From NCBI RefSeq assembly GCF_027125355.1, contig NZ_CP114052.1:620001-684000 (forward strand): a stretch of 64,000 nucleotides of DNA, written 5' to 3'. Numbering within the stretch: position 1 is the first letter of the stretch; each line of letters opens with the position of its first letter. Below, piece after piece: positions 17,676-27,339 of this stretch. The translations under genes were made by a program, and so were the position numbers. This stretch comes from Peptostreptococcus equinus (GTDB lineage: Bacteria; Bacillota; Clostridia; Peptostreptococcales; Peptostreptococcaceae). The notes under the pieces are model-generated. The model had not been told where the DNA came from. It ran no database searches and saw nothing but the letters and a program-made list of their open reading frames with translations.

Positions 17676-19754
17676 ATGAAAGAAAAGTCTATGAATATTA
17701 AAGTTAATAAATTAAATAGTAAATACAAAAAACAAAAATTTAATATAAAAGAGACTGATAAATATAGAACTACTTCCTTTTTTAGGAGTAGTTCTATATT
17801 TGAAATAGCGACTGTATCTATTTTAGCTTTGTTGGGAACATTTATTGTAGAGTCTATATCAAGGTTTAACATAATGGATGCTTTGAGCTTTATAATTTCA
17901 TCGCCATTAGAATTTTTTGTTAACTATGGTATACAATTGATATTTTTATCTATTGGATTTTTTTTAATAAAAAAAAATTTATATTATTTAATCATTGAAT
18001 ATTTATTTTTTGTTTTGGCTTTTATTTCTAGATTTGTCTATGAAAATAGAGGTATGCCTTTATCTCCATTTGATATAATTAGTTTCAAAGATGTCATTTA
18101 CATAATGGGAAATTATATAAACAAATATAATATATTAATTTTATCTATATCGTTAATTGTATTTATAAGTATAGCTATAATTTTTATATTAAAAGATAAA
18201 AGTAAAGCTAATATTAAAATTAGCAAAATAATATTTATTTTATTGATGATGTTTTTATTTATAATGCAAATACCTTTAATAAAAAAAGCTGGATTCATGG
18301 ACAAAAAAGGTTCAGATATTTATCTTAACTATAAAAAAAATGGATTTATATACTCCTTTATAGATGAAGTATTTAAATTTAATGGTCAAAAACCTGATAA
18401 TTATAATGCTGATGAAATTGATAAATTAAAGAGCTATTATAATAAAAAAGAAAATAGAAATATTAATAAAGATAAGTCATTAAAAGCAAATATAATCATG
18501 GTACAAATAGAAGGATTTATAGATCCCTCACAAATACCTTATGTCAAATATAGTGAGGATCCTATTCCAAACATGAGAAAGTTGATGTATAAGTACACTT
18601 CTGGTGACTTAAAGGTTCCAGTCACAGGAGATTCAACGTTAAGTACTGAATTTGAAGTGTTGACAGGATTCAATAGCAATTATACTGGACAGGGTGAGAT
18701 TGCGTATAAGACTTTTTTATCCAAGAAATCCTCTTTATCAATGTTGAGAGATTTATCTGAGCAAGCATATGTGAGCACTGCTATCAATAATTTTGATAGA
18801 AATTTTCATAATAGAAGTATAGTTTATCAAAATATGGGATTTGATAGATATATACCTATAGAAACTATGACAAATATTGAGAAAGATGAAAATGGATTTT
18901 ACAAAGATAAGATGTTAAGTGAGTATATAATGCAAGAAGTTAATAAAACACATGAATCTAATGATTTTATATTTGCGGCGAGTCTGAAAGGGTATAATAA
19001 TTATCCTAATTATTATTTAAATAGTGGACAAAAAATTAAGGTCAGTGTTGAATCAAAAGTAAGTGATAATGATAAAAATCAAATTTTATATTATGTAAAT
19101 AGGCTAAAAGAAACTGATCAGATGGTAGGAGAATTAATACAGAAAATAAATGAAAGCAAGGAACCTACTATATTGGTATTTTATGGTGATCACATGCCTA
19201 ATTTAAAGTTGTTTTATAAAAATAAGTCTGTTGATAATCTTTATAAAACAAAATATATAATTGCAAACAACTTTAGAGAGAATAAAGTAGATGTACCTAA
19301 GCTAATTGATTCATATCAACTATCTGGATATGTAGAAAAAATAGCTGGTATAAAATATGGACCAATAAACATGATTCATAATTATTCATCAAATGATAAA
19401 AACTATCAAGAAAATTTAAAGCTTTTGGAGTATGATTTATTGTTTGGTAAAAACTATTATTTCAATCAGAAAAAAATAGAAAAAAAATCTAATATGAAAT
19501 TAGGTGATGGAAAATTAACTTTTGACGATATAAAAACCGTTAATAAGTCATATATAGTGAGCGGAACATCTTTTAATCAGTACACTAATGTATTTATTGA
19601 TGACAAGGAAGTAAAAACTATATATCTAGATAAAAATAACTTGAAAATAGACGGAGAGATAGAAAATAAAAAAGTGAAAATATACTTAGCACAAAAAGAT
19701 AGTGATGGTAATATTATGTACAAAACTAATTCTAAATATGTGAATTTCAGGTAA
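17676..19754 (+). CDS. LTA synthase-like phosphoglycerol transferase
   Basis: Membrane enzyme of the LtaS/alkaline-phosphatase superfamily, which adds glycerol phosphate from phosphatidylglycerol to an outer-surface polymer. The 692 residues have five N-terminal membrane helices (about 42-200) and then an extracellular sulfatase-fold domain. Probable ligands and nucleophile are Glu279 (VQIEG), Thr321 (in GDSTLSTEFE, aligned with LtaS Thr300), and the Asp-His of FYGDHMPNL. About 80 C-terminal residues form an extra beta-rich module absent from short LtaS. No ribosome site precedes ATG 17676; ATG 17691 is an alternative. Tight linkage to a CWB2 gene suggests polymer synthesis for wall anchoring. 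Confidence 0.82.
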   Translation: MKEKSMNIKVNKLNSKYKKQKFNIKETDKYRTTSFFRSSSIFEIATVSILALLGTFIVESISRFNIMDALSFIISSPLEFFVNYGIQLIFLSIGFFLIKKNLYYLIIEYLFFVLAFISRFVYENRGMPLSPFDIISFKDVIYIMGNYINKYNILILSISLIVFISIAIIFILKDKSKANIKISKIIFILLMMFLFIMQIPLIKKAGFMDKKGSDIYLNYKKNGFIYSFIDEVFKFNGQKPDNYNADEIDKLKSYYNKKENRNINKDKSLKANIIMVQIEGFIDPSQIPYVKYSEDPIPNMRKLMYKYTSGDLKVPVTGDSTLSTEFEVLTGFNSNYTGQGEIAYKTFLSKKSSLSMLRDLSEQAYVSTAINNFDRNFHNRSIVYQNMGFDRYIPIETMTNIEKDENGFYKDKMLSEYIMQEVNKTHESNDFIFAASLKGYNNYPNYYLNSGQKIKVSVESKVSDNDKNQILYYVNRLKETDQMVGELIQKINESKEPTILVFYGDHMPNLKLFYKNKSVDNLYKTKYIIANNFRENKVDVPKLIDSYQLSGYVEKIAGIKYGPINMIHNYSSNDKNYQENLKLLEYDLLFGKNYYFNQKKIEKKSNMKLGDGKLTFDDIKTVNKSYIVSGTSFNQYTNVFIDDKEVKTIYLDKNNLKIDGEIENKKVKIYLAQKDSDGNIMYKTNSKYVNFR

Positions 19755-19780
19755 ATCACATAAACTTCACATAATTTTTA

Positions 19781-19809
19781 TTGCAAAATAGATTTTTTTG
19801 TACTATTAT
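19781..19809 (+). promoter_or_regulatory. Candidate promoter of ktrB-ktrA
   Basis: TTGCAA (19781-19786), 17 bases, TATTAT (19804-19809). The leader to the ATG is only about 50 bases, so there is no room for a c-di-AMP riboswitch. Confidence 0.5.
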
Positions 19810-19867
19810 ACACTTTGCAAGGAAATTTAAGTGAAAGGAAGTTAATGCTAGTTTAACAAATTATATT

Positions 19868-21241
19868 ATGAAAAATAGATCATTAAAATATCCGTCTTTT
19901 TTGCATAAAATTAGTCCAGCTGCGATGATGGTTTTAGGTTTTGCTACAGTTATATTTATTGGAGCATTACTTCTTATGACACCATTAGCATCTAAGTCTG
20001 GTGACATAACAAGTTTTATAGATTGTTTATTTACAGCTACATCTGCTGTTTGTGTTACAGGCTTAGTAGTTGTTGATACTGGAATACATTGGAGTATATT
20101 TGGTAAGATAATAATAATAATGTTGATACAAATTGGTGGTATAGGATTCATGTCAATCAGTACATCAATAGTATTAGTTTTAGGAAGAAAAGTTAATTTA
20201 AAACAAAGAATATTAATTAAAGAATCTTTAAATCAAAATGAAATATCAGGAGCCATAAAGCTAGTAATAAATGTTCTTAAATTTACATTTATTACGGAAA
20301 CTTTAGGAGCCTTAATTTTATCAACAGTATTTATACCTCAGTTTGGGTTATTAAAGGGGGCAGGTTTTAGTGTATTCCACTCTATATCAGCTTTTTGCAA
20401 CGCTGGATTTGATTTGATGGGTCCTCTAACAGGTCAATATTCATCTATTGTATCCTACTATAATAATCCTATAATAGTATTTACAATTACAAGTCTTATT
20501 ATATTGGGTGGTTTGGGATTTTTAGTAATGGCCAATATATTTCAAAGAAAGAGAGTTTGCAGAATTACTCTTACTACAAAATTAGTATTGACTACTACTT
20601 TGATTTTAATAATAGCTGGTACAGTGCTTATTATGTTTGGAGAATTTAATAATAAAGCATCAATGGGAAATTTAAGTTTATGGGATAAATTTCAATTATC
20701 ATATTTTCAATCTGTAACTACTAGAACAGCAGGCTTTGCAACTGCAGATCTTACTAAATTTAAAGAGAGTACCTTGTTTATCATGATAATATTAATGTTT
20801 ATTGGTGCTTCTCCTGCATCTACGGGTGGTGGTATAAAGACTACTACTTTAGCAGTTATATTTATGGGACTTAGAGCCTTTTTAAAAAATGAAAACGAAA
20901 TAACTGCTTATAGAAGGAGAATAAATGTTTACACATTTAGAAAAGCCATGGGTGTATTAATAGTTGCTTTGACAGTAGTTGTTACTTCAACTTATTTATT
21001 AAATGTAACCCAATCAAATAAATTTAGTTTGCTTTCAAGTGCATTTGAAGTATCATCTGCTTTCGCTACAGTTGGTTTGTCATTAGCAGGAAGTTTCAAT
21101 CTAAATTTATTTGGAAAAATATTAATAATTATATTGATGTTTGCAGGTAGAGTAGGGTCTCTTACTTTAGTTTCGTTATTTGTAAGAGCTGATAGTAAGA
21201 AAAAGATTAGGTATGCAGAAGATAAGGTAATAGTAGGTTAG
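19868..21241 (+). CDS. ktrB: Potassium uptake channel subunit KtrB/TrkH
   Basis: Ion-conducting membrane subunit of a Ktr/Trk potassium (or Na+-coupled K+) uptake system. The 457 residues contain four membrane-pore-membrane repeats with filter loops SAVCVTGL, SAFCNAGFD, TTRTAGFAT and SAFATVGLS, and the GASPASTGGGIKTTT loop. KtrA, the regulator, follows by 20 bases. The ATG lacks a close ribosome site: an AAAGGAAG lies about 25 bases upstream, with a three-codon ATG-CTA-GTT-TAA in between. No other in-frame start is apparent. Confidence 0.93.
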   Translation: MKNRSLKYPSFLHKISPAAMMVLGFATVIFIGALLLMTPLASKSGDITSFIDCLFTATSAVCVTGLVVVDTGIHWSIFGKIIIIMLIQIGGIGFMSISTSIVLVLGRKVNLKQRILIKESLNQNEISGAIKLVINVLKFTFITETLGALILSTVFIPQFGLLKGAGFSVFHSISAFCNAGFDLMGPLTGQYSSIVSYYNNPIIVFTITSLIILGGLGFLVMANIFQRKRVCRITLTTKLVLTTTLILIIAGTVLIMFGEFNNKASMGNLSLWDKFQLSYFQSVTTRTAGFATADLTKFKESTLFIMIILMFIGASPASTGGGIKTTTLAVIFMGLRAFLKNENEITAYRRRINVYTFRKAMGVLIVALTVVVTSTYLLNVTQSNKFSLLSSAFEVSSAFATVGLSLAGSFNLNLFGKILIIILMFAGRVGSLTLVSLFVRADSKKKIRYAEDKVIVG

Positions 21242-21261
21242 TATATTTGGAGGAAATTTAA

Positions 21262-21945
21262 ATGAAGCAATATATGATTATTGGTGCTGGTAGATTTGGA
21301 AAATCAGTAGCTGAAACCCTTATTAATATGGGGCAGGAAGTAATGCTTATAGATGGAAATGAGGATGTAATACAACAAATATCAGAAGACATAGAAAATG
21401 TAGCAATAGTTGATGTAACTGACGAACATGCATTAAAGAACGTAGGGCTAGGTAACTTTGATGTTGCTATAGTGGCTATTGGCACTGATTTAAGAGCATC
21501 AATTATGGCAACTTTGATAGCTAAGGAACTAGGTGTACCTCTTGTTGTCAGTAAGGCAAAAGATAAATTGCAGGCAGAAGTATTAAAACGAATCGGGGCA
21601 GATAAAGTTGTATTTCCTGAAGTAGATATGGGAGAAAAAATTGCTAAATCTTTGATGTTTGATAATGTAGTGGATTACATGAAGCTTGATGAAGAACATT
21701 CAATATTTGAAGTTACTGTACCGACAGATTGGATAGGTAAAAATCTAATAGATTTGAGTGCACGTAAGAAATATAATATAAATATAGTAGGAGTTAAATC
21801 TGGATGTGATGAATTAGGTAAATTTGAAGTACCAGCTGATCCTAATAGAAAATTCACAGATGGAGATATAATAGTAATAGCTGGAAAGTCTAAGGTTATT
21901 GAAGAAATTGCCTTATTAGTGTCTGAAGAGGAGTGGAAGAGATAG
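21262..21945 (+). CDS. ktrA: Potassium uptake regulator KtrA (RCK protein)
   Basis: Cytosolic RCK ring protein that gates KtrB in response to nucleotides. The 227 residues have an N-terminal Rossmann domain (YMIIGAGRFGKSVAETL, with Asp in the MLIDGNE turn) and a C-terminal RCK-C domain (about 140-220, FEVTVPTDWIGKNL, IIVIAGKS). GGAGG lies before the ATG. It shares its last stop base with the GTG of the following methyltransferase gene, so the two are translationally coupled. Confidence 0.93.
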   Translation: MKQYMIIGAGRFGKSVAETLINMGQEVMLIDGNEDVIQQISEDIENVAIVDVTDEHALKNVGLGNFDVAIVAIGTDLRASIMATLIAKELGVPLVVSKAKDKLQAEVLKRIGADKVVFPEVDMGEKIAKSLMFDNVVDYMKLDEEHSIFEVTVPTDWIGKNLIDLSARKKYNINIVGVKSGCDELGKFEVPADPNRKFTDGDIIVIAGKSKVIEEIALLVSEEEWKR

Positions 21946-22733
21946 TGATATATATTAATAGCAAGGATAATAGTAAATTTAAACTTGCTAAATCATTATT
22001 AAAAACAAAAAATAGAAATAAAGAAAAAAAATATTTAGCAGAAGGACTAAGAACTGTTGAATTAGCTATACAATATAAGGCAGATATTGAATTTATTTTT
22101 ATTAGCCAAAACTTTGCAAAAAATGACTTAAATAAAAAAAATATAAGTAAGTTTGATAAATATGCGGATTTATATATTTTGGCGAATGATTTATTTCAAA
22201 GTTTATCAACAACAGAAAATACTCAAGGAGTTTTATCTGTTATGAGGATGAATAGTCTTAGTATTGATGAAATAAAAGAAAGAGATTTAAAAAAAATTCT
22301 TGTTTTAGATAGAGTACAAGATCCTGGAAATGTAGGAACAATAGTTAGAACAGCTGATGCTGCAGGTTTTGATTTATTGATTTTTAACAAGGGATGTGTA
22401 GATGTTTATAATCCCAAAGTAGTAAGATCTGCTATGGGTTCTATGTTTTATATGGATATGGCATTTTTAGAGGATATTCAAATTGAAAAACTGCTAAAAG
22501 AAGATAATATGCAAATAGTATCCTCTTCGCTAGATACAGAAAATTATTATGATAAAATAAATTTTAAAGAAAAAGTTGCATTAGTTGTAGGAAATGAGGC
22601 TAATGGAATTAGTGAATTTTGGAAAGAAAGATCAGATGTATTGGTAAAGATACCTATGTACGGAAAAGCAGAATCTTTAAATGTAGCAATATCATCCGCT
22701 ATATTAATGTATGTTATTAATGCTAATAAATAA
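21945..22733 (+). CDS. TrmH/SpoU-family RNA 2'-O-methyltransferase
   Basis: SAM-dependent methyltransferase acting on ribose 2'-OH of rRNA or tRNA. The 262 residues have an N-terminal substrate-binding domain (KYLAEGLRTVELA) and a SPOUT trefoil-knot domain with its three motifs: DPGNVGTIVRTADAAG, VGNEANGIS and IPMYGKAESLNVAIS. The target nucleotide is not evident. The start is placed at GTG 21945, overlapping the ktrA stop; a GTG at 21933 abuts the GAGGAG site too closely. Genes of this type often lie just before pheST in clostridia. Confidence 0.9.
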   Translation: MIYINSKDNSKFKLAKSLLKTKNRNKEKKYLAEGLRTVELAIQYKADIEFIFISQNFAKNDLNKKNISKFDKYADLYILANDLFQSLSTTENTQGVLSVMRMNSLSIDEIKERDLKKILVLDRVQDPGNVGTIVRTADAAGFDLLIFNKGCVDVYNPKVVRSAMGSMFYMDMAFLEDIQIEKLLKEDNMQIVSSSLDTENYYDKINFKEKVALVVGNEANGISEFWKERSDVLVKIPMYGKAESLNVAISSAILMYVINANK

Positions 22734-22750
22734 ATTTAATTAATTACTAG

Positions 22751-22779
22751 TTGATTTTTTATAATTTATTTGGTAGAAT
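22751..22779 (+). promoter_or_regulatory. Candidate promoter of the pheS T-box transcript
   Basis: TTGATT (22751-22756) and TAGAAT (22774-22779), 17 bases apart, directly before the T-box leader. Confidence 0.6.
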
Positions 22780-22794
22780 AAAGCACATAATATG

Positions 22795-23046
22795 AATAAT
22801 ATAAATGCTTTGAAAGAGAAAAGTACTTTTGGCCAGTATTATAGAGAGTAATCGGTGGGTGTAAGATTATATATGAGCTATTTGGAAGTTCACTCTGGAG
22901 CAGCTTTGTTGAAATATATAGTAGATAAAGACGTTAAATGCGTTAAATTTTTGAGGTGGTTGTTTGTCATTTAAAAATGATATTACAACTATTAGGGTGG
23001 TACCGCGATTATAGACCTTTCGTCCCTATGGATGAAAGGTCTTTTT
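22795..23046 (+). promoter_or_regulatory. T-box riboswitch leader of pheS-pheT
   Basis: The T-box core GGGTGGTACCGCG is at 22995-23007, followed by a terminator with arms AGACCTTTC (23013-23021) and GAAAGGTCT (23034-23042) and a T run. A TTC triplet near 22890, in a purine-rich bulge context, is the likely phenylalanine specifier. Control by uncharged tRNA-Phe is expected. The 5' boundary is approximate. Confidence 0.92.
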
Positions 23047-23079
23047 ATGTATAAAAATTTATAGTGAAAGGATATTGTT

Positions 23080-24111
23080 ATGAAAGAGAAACTTACGAAG
23101 CTTAGAGAAGAAGCGCTAGGATTTATTGAAAAAGCAGAAACTTTTGACGAAATCGAAAAATTAAGAGTCAACCTACTAGGTAAAAAAGGAGATTTGACTG
23201 TAATACTAAAAGGAATGGGAAAACTATCCAATGAAGAGAGACCAGTAATAGGAAAGCTTGGAAATGAAGTTAGAGAAGCTATAACTGAAAAAATAAACGA
23301 AAAGAAAATATCGATTCAAGAAAAAATGCAAGAAGAAAAAATTAAGTCTGAAACAATTGATATAACTATGCCAGGTAAATCATTTGAAATAGGAAAAAAA
23401 CATATAATTAGTAAAATGATAGATGAAGTAACAGAAATATTTATGGGGATGGGATTTTCTATAGCAGATGGTCCAGAAATTGAAACTGTAGAGAATAACT
23501 TTGACTCATTAAATGCACCTAAAGATCACCCATCAAGGGATATGTCAGATACTTTCTATATTACAGAGGATATACTTCTTAGAACGCAGACTTCTCCAGT
23601 GCAGATTAGAACAATGAAAGAAGCTGTAAATAATAATGATCTCCCTCTAAAAATTATTGTTCCAGGTAGATGCTTTAGAAGTGATAGTCCTGATGCTACA
23701 CATTCACCAATGTTCCATCAAATAGAAGTATTAGTGGTAGGAAAAGATATTACATTTACTGAATTCAAGGGAACTATGGAAAGATTTGTACAAAAGCTTT
23801 TCGGACCTGATACAAAGACAAAATTTAGACCCCATAATTTCCCATTTACAGAGCCAAGTGCAGAAATAGATGTAACTTGTTTTAAATGTGGTGGCAAAGG
23901 GTGTCCAGTATGCAAGGGCGAAGGTTGGATTGAAATATTAGGAGCTGGTATGGTTCATCCAAATGTACTTAGAAATTGTGGAATAGACCCAAATGAATAC
24001 AGTGGTTTTGCTGCAGGTATGGGAGTTGAAAGACTGGGTATGTTAAAGTATGGTATTGATGATATAAGACTAATGTTCGAAAATGACATTAGATTCTTAG
24101 ATCAGTTCTAA
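23080..24111 (+). CDS. pheS: Phenylalanine--tRNA ligase alpha subunit
   Basis: Catalytic subunit of the alpha2-beta2 enzyme. The 343 residues have an N-terminal coiled-coil that contacts tRNA (about 1-85) and the class II catalytic core. Visible motifs are HPSRDMSDTFYI, TSPVQIRTM, SPDATHSPMFHQIEVLVV, the CFKCGGKGCPVC cysteine loop usual in Firmicute PheS, and the motif 3 region GFAAGMGVERLGML. It lies 10 bases before pheT. Confidence 0.98.
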   Translation: MKEKLTKLREEALGFIEKAETFDEIEKLRVNLLGKKGDLTVILKGMGKLSNEERPVIGKLGNEVREAITEKINEKKISIQEKMQEEKIKSETIDITMPGKSFEIGKKHIISKMIDEVTEIFMGMGFSIADGPEIETVENNFDSLNAPKDHPSRDMSDTFYITEDILLRTQTSPVQIRTMKEAVNNNDLPLKIIVPGRCFRSDSPDATHSPMFHQIEVLVVGKDITFTEFKGTMERFVQKLFGPDTKTKFRPHNFPFTEPSAEIDVTCFKCGGKGCPVCKGEGWIEILGAGMVHPNVLRNCGIDPNEYSGFAAGMGVERLGMLKYGIDDIRLMFENDIRFLDQF

Positions 24112-24121
24112 GGAGGTTAAT

Positions 24122-26515
24122 ATGTTAGTTTCATTAAAATGGTTAAGAGATTATGTTGATATAGACGTGGATCCGAAAACATTCGGTGATAAAATGACTA
24201 TGACTGGTACAAAAACTGAGACAATAGAAAATCTTGGTGATGAAATATCAGGAGTAGTAGTAGCAAAAATAGTGGATATACAACCACATCCAGATGCTGA
24301 AAAACTTGTAGTGACACAAGTAGATATCGGAAAAAAAGAGAATATTCAAATTGTTACTGGAGCTAAAAATATAAAAGTTGGAGACATTATACCTCTTGCA
24401 ACTCATGGTTCAAATTTACCTGGTGGTATAAAAATAAAAAAATCAAAGCTAAGAGGAATAGAATCTAATGGGATGATGTGTTCAGCAAAAGAATTAGGAA
24501 TAGATGAAAAATTTGTTGAAGACTACAAAAAGAATGGAATATTTATTTTAGACATGGAAGATTCTTATAAATTAGGTAAGGATATAAAGGATGTATTGGG
24601 TTTAGATGATGCTATAATTGATTTTGAACTTACATCAAATAGGCCAGATTGTAAATCAATGATAGGTATAGCTAGAGAAGCTGCTGTAACGCTTGATAAT
24701 AAATTGAAATTTCCTAACATAATAGTAAAAGAAGAATCTGACAAAGATATGAATATAAGTGTTGAGATAAAAGATAATGATTTATGTACAAGATATTTGG
24801 CTAGAAAAGTTACAGACATCAAAATAGAGAGATCTCCGTACTGGATGCAAAGAAGACTTATTGAATCAGGTATTAGACCTATAAATAATATAGTGGACAT
24901 TACAAATTTTGTAATGATTGAAATGGGGCAACCTATGCATGCCTTTGATATGAGACAAATAAATGGAGATAAAATTGTAGTAAAAACACCTGATAAGGAA
25001 GAAATATTTACTACATTGGATGGGCAGGAAAGACAGATTGATGAAGATACACTTATGATATGTGATGCTGATAAAAATTTAGGATTAGCAGGTATAATGG
25101 GTGGACTTGACTCTGAAGTGAAAGAAGATACAAAAGAAATCTTATTTGAATCAGCTGTTTTCAACAAAGAAAATATCAGAAAATCGTCTAAGAGATTAGG
25201 TCTTAGGACTGAAGCATCTTCAAGATTTGAAAAAGGTGTGTCTGAAGAAAATGCAAAGCTTGCAATAGAAAGAGCAGCCCAACTAGTTGAATTATTGGGA
25301 GCTGGTAAGGTTGTAAAAGGGTTAGTAGATACTTATCCAAATCCTAAACAAGTACAAAAGCTTACTATAGATCCAATCAGAATAAATAAGAGAATAGGTA
25401 TAGATATTCCTATGGATAAATTCTGTTCTATATTAGAATCATTAGAATTTAAATGTAACCTTAAAACTAGCAATGAATTAGAATTAGAAGTGCCATATTT
25501 TAGATTAGATATTGTAGAAGAAGCAGATATTTTCGAGGAAATAGCAAGAATATATGGATTTGAAAACATACCATCTGTTCAACTTCAAGGAAATTCTACA
25601 GCTGGTGTAAAGACAGATAAGCAAAAATATGTGGATAACATTAAGAATACAGCAATTGCTTGCGGCTTATATGAAACGATTACATATTCATTTGTCAGTC
25701 CAAAGGGATTAGATAGAGTAAAGATTCCAGAAGATTCAAAATTGAGAGATGTAGTCAAATTGATCAATCCACTAGGTGAAGATACTTCTATTATGAGAAG
25801 CACTATGCTTGCAAATATGATGGATGTATTGTCAACAAATAACTCACATAATGTGGAAAAAGCTAATATTTTTGAATGTGGCCACATATTTACTCCAGAT
25901 GATATGGCTGGAGTGGAAGAAACAAGATTGTGTTTAGGCATGTATGGAGATAATGTAGATTTCTATACGCTAAAGGGTGTATTAGAAAAAATATTCCAGA
26001 GAAATGGAATTAAAAATCCTAAGTTTGTAGCTCAAAAGGAAAATACTTCATATCATCCAGGTAGATGTGCGGATGTATTTGTAGATGGAAGGCACATAGC
26101 TACATTAGGTGAAGCTCACCCTCAGGTTTGTGATAATTATAATATTTCTAAGAGAGTATATCTGTCAGAAGTAAATGTAGATATTATGTTTGAACTTTCT
26201 GATTTAAGCATAGTATTTAGTCAGTTACCTAAATATCCATCAATTACTAGAGATATAGCTCTATTACTAGACGAAAAAATCCAAGTAGGTCAAATAGAAG
26301 AAGTGATTATGGAAAAAGCAAATGAATTAGTAGAAGCATGTAATTTATTTGATGTATATAAGGGTGCTCAAATAGAAGAAGGTAAAAAATCCGTAGCGTA
26401 TTCTATAGTATATAGATCATTGGAAAAGACTTTAACTGATGATGATATTGCACAAGTACATTCATCTATTTTAAAAGCCTTAGAAGAAAAACTAGATGCA
26501 AAACTTAGAGATTAA
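24122..26515 (+). CDS. pheT: Phenylalanine--tRNA ligase beta subunit
   Basis: Binds and edits tRNA-Phe in the heterotetramer. The 797 residues follow the full-length layout: EMAP/tRNA-binding domain (about 40-150), B3/4 editing domain (about 205-380), B5 domain (about 400-475), inactive class II core, and a C-terminal FDX-ACB anticodon-binding domain (about 705-797, ITRDIALLLDE). AGGAGG lies before the ATG. Cotranscribed with pheS under the T-box and closed by a terminator at 26561. Confidence 0.98.
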   Translation: MLVSLKWLRDYVDIDVDPKTFGDKMTMTGTKTETIENLGDEISGVVVAKIVDIQPHPDAEKLVVTQVDIGKKENIQIVTGAKNIKVGDIIPLATHGSNLPGGIKIKKSKLRGIESNGMMCSAKELGIDEKFVEDYKKNGIFILDMEDSYKLGKDIKDVLGLDDAIIDFELTSNRPDCKSMIGIAREAAVTLDNKLKFPNIIVKEESDKDMNISVEIKDNDLCTRYLARKVTDIKIERSPYWMQRRLIESGIRPINNIVDITNFVMIEMGQPMHAFDMRQINGDKIVVKTPDKEEIFTTLDGQERQIDEDTLMICDADKNLGLAGIMGGLDSEVKEDTKEILFESAVFNKENIRKSSKRLGLRTEASSRFEKGVSEENAKLAIERAAQLVELLGAGKVVKGLVDTYPNPKQVQKLTIDPIRINKRIGIDIPMDKFCSILESLEFKCNLKTSNELELEVPYFRLDIVEEADIFEEIARIYGFENIPSVQLQGNSTAGVKTDKQKYVDNIKNTAIACGLYETITYSFVSPKGLDRVKIPEDSKLRDVVKLINPLGEDTSIMRSTMLANMMDVLSTNNSHNVEKANIFECGHIFTPDDMAGVEETRLCLGMYGDNVDFYTLKGVLEKIFQRNGIKNPKFVAQKENTSYHPGRCADVFVDGRHIATLGEAHPQVCDNYNISKRVYLSEVNVDIMFELSDLSIVFSQLPKYPSITRDIALLLDEKIQVGQIEEVIMEKANELVEACNLFDVYKGAQIEEGKKSVAYSIVYRSLEKTLTDDDIAQVHSSILKALEEKLDAKLRD

Positions 26516-26560
26516 TAATTAAAAATTGAATTTTTAAGATATATAAAAGTTGTTTTTAAT

Positions 26561-26604
26561 AAAAAGTAAGGATTAGTTAATATAACTACCTTACTTTTTA
26601 TTTA
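26561..26604 (+). terminator. pheT terminator
   Basis: AAAAAGTAAGG (26561-26571) pairs with CCTTACTTTTT (26589-26599), with an inner TAGTT/AACTA stem. T-rich sequence follows. Confidence 0.8.
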
Positions 26605-26682
26605 TATATAGCTTTAAAAGGGAGATTGCTGTATAATATATAGTATATAGGAAAATTACTATGCATAAGATGAGGTGAAATC

Positions 26683-27258
26683 ATGAATAAAGTAACGGTT
26701 AAGATAGATGGTGTTGAATATACGGTTGCAGGCGAAAAAAACGAGGCTGAAATAGTAAAGGTAGCAAAATTTATAGATGGTGAATTGATTAAGATAAATA
26801 AAGCTGCACCTTCACTTAGTAAGATTAATGCAGCTATTTTAACTTCAGTTAATATAGCAGATCAGCTTTTTGATGCCAAAGAAAAGATCGAAGAACTAAA
26901 TAATAAAATTGAAGAAATGAAAAATACAAGCACGAATAAGGATGAAAGTATAGAAAAAGAGTTTGATAAAGTATTAGCTAAATTAGCAGAGTCTGATGCT
27001 TCAAACAACAAGCTAAACCAAGAGATTCTTGATTTAAGAAAACAACTAATTGAAAAAGATCATATGTTGGCTGAAGAGTCCACAGATGGTCAAGGACTGG
27101 AAGAAAATAGCAGAAAGAAAATATCAAATCTAGAAAACAAAATTAAAGAAATGGAAAGTAAAGTTGCTGTAGCGGAGGCTATGGCTAGTGAATTTCAAAA
27201 TAAGGCATATAATATTCAATTAAATTATGAAGCCTTAAAAAACTCTATTAATAAATAA
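26683..27258 (+). CDS. zapA: ZapA-like cell division protein with long coiled coil
   Basis: FtsZ-bundling factor of the division ring. The N-terminal 60 or so residues match ZapA (VTVKIDGVEYTVAGEKNEAEIVKVAKFID). The remaining 130 are charged coiled coil, making the protein 191 residues, about twice the length of classical ZapA. GAGGTGA lies before the ATG. A terminator stands on each side, so it forms its own unit between pheT and the U32 gene, a common clostridial arrangement. The extension may lengthen the FtsZ crosslink, which is speculation. Confidence 0.85.
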   Translation: MNKVTVKIDGVEYTVAGEKNEAEIVKVAKFIDGELIKINKAAPSLSKINAAILTSVNIADQLFDAKEKIEELNNKIEEMKNTSTNKDESIEKEFDKVLAKLAESDASNNKLNQEILDLRKQLIEKDHMLAEESTDGQGLEENSRKKISNLENKIKEMESKVAVAEAMASEFQNKAYNIQLNYEALKNSINK

Positions 27259-27289
27259 GTATTAAATATAGATTTATAAAAGTTTTATC

Positions 27290-27324
27290 AAAAGACTACA
27301 AGCATATGCAGGTAGTCTTTTTTA
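27290..27324 (+). terminator. zapA terminator
   Basis: AAAAGACTAC pairs with GTAGTCTTTT around an inner GCATATGC palindrome; a T run follows. Confidence 0.75.
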
Positions 27325-27339
27325 GAAGTTGGAGGAAAT

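Noticed and set aside
19755..19867. A c-di-AMP riboswitch before the potassium transporter genes
   Set aside because: The gap is only 113 bases, most of it upstream of the likely start site. The leader is too short for the known riboswitch.
24565..25167. A 200-codon antisense frame inside pheT
   Set aside because: It lies wholly within a well-conserved gene, is hydrophobic only through reversed codons, and has no start signal.
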